From contig CAUJFM010000209.1 in NCBI GenBank assembly GCA_963169595.1, positions 1 through 13,176 on the forward strand: a DNA stretch of 13,176 bases. The letters are read 5' to 3'. The position numbers were made by a program, and so were the translations under genes. Under the pieces are notes generated by a model. The model was not told the DNA's origin. It searched no databases and was given only the letters and a program-made list of their open reading frames with translations. This stretch comes from Bacteroidota bacterium (GTDB lineage: Bacteria; Bacteroidota; Bacteroidia; Flavobacteriales_F; PHOS-HE28). Below, in pieces: positions 12,986 to 13,176 of the stretch (its first letter is position 1; every line of letters begins with the position of its first letter).

Positions 12986-13176
12986 ATGAGCACCGATGTG
13001 AAGAAGGCCCTCCAGGGCGGCGAATTCCTGATCCGCACGAGCGAACCGCAGGACATCTTCATCCCCGAGGAGTTCAACGAGGAGCAGCGCATGATCGCGC
13101 AGAGCTCGCGCGAGTTCCTGGAGCAGCACGTGTGGCCCAATCTGGACCGCATCGATGCGCTGGAGGAAGGCTTGAT
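12986..13176 (+). CDS. Acyl-CoA dehydrogenase, N-terminal fragment (continues past the window)
   Basis: The first 63 codons of an open frame that runs off the right edge. The protein starts MSTDVKKALQGGEFLIRTSE and continues with PEEFNEEQRMIAQ and FLEQHVWPNLDRI, the N-terminal helical domain of the acyl-CoA dehydrogenase family found beside MarR, hydroxyacyl-CoA dehydrogenase and thiolase genes in Bacteroidetes. Full-length family members would carry the FAD-binding and catalytic glutamate regions downstream, outside the window. The enzyme introduces the first double bond into acyl-CoA, feeding the hydratase/dehydrogenase encoded at 4974. The ATG at 12986 is chosen because the expected family start follows immediately and an octamer repeat tract lies just upstream. 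A MarR-type palindrome overlaps the likely promoter. Confidence 0.88.
   Translation, partial: MSTDVKKALQGGEFLIRTSEPQDIFIPEEFNEEQRMIAQSSREFLEQHVWPNLDRIDALEEGL

Overview
The window looks like chromosomal DNA of a GC-rich member of the Bacteroidetes, most likely an environmental Flavobacteriales-type organism. Four things point there: a gliding-motility-associated (type IX secretion, sorting type B) C-terminal domain on the first protein, a head-GIN (DUF2807) protein, a lipoprotein whose mature end CTKDEEE resembles the Bacteroidetes lipoprotein export signal, and a TAnnTTTG-type -7 promoter element. The gene set MarR regulator / FadN-type hydroxyacyl-CoA dehydrogenase-enoyl-CoA hydratase / thiolase / acyl-CoA dehydrogenase with a GGEF...IPEEFNEEQRMIAQ start is also a familiar Bacteroidetes beta-oxidation cluster.

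Layout. Positions 160-3436 hold four tightly packed plus-strand genes for exported proteins: a short PKD protein with a T9SS signal, a DUF2807 beta-helix protein, an unrecognised envelope protein and a family 16 glycoside hydrolase. A minus-strand lipoprotein gene (3441-4331) converges on them, 4 bases away. From 4455 the fatty-acid beta-oxidation block runs on the plus strand: MarR regulator, 797-residue bifunctional enzyme, thiolase (8996) and the start of an acyl-CoA dehydrogenase (12986, cut by the window end). The enzymes would carry out dehydrogenation, hydration, second oxidation and thiolysis of acyl-CoA.

The block is not compact. Between bifunctional enzyme and thiolase lie two small, more AT-rich orphan genes. 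Between thiolase and acyl-CoA dehydrogenase lie a small membrane protein, a secreted orphan and a lipoprotein alpha/beta hydrolase. These spacers are full of repeats. There are four copies of a structured element with conserved scaffold and interchangeable hairpin arms, in both orientations; a 51-bp tandem repeat with five GACCCC palindromes; and a 62-bp palindrome between the marR-type gene and the bifunctional gene.

The gene-free stretch 12150-12985 is the most unusual part. It holds an array of five related inverted repeats with GATC in or at the loop and compensated arm changes, then four phased decamers (TATCCG core), then the largest structured repeat, then a palindrome nearly identical to the one in front of the MarR gene, then four exact 8-bp repeats ending 5 bases before the acyl-CoA dehydrogenase start. 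The shared palindrome suggests that the MarR protein controls both ends of the split pathway.
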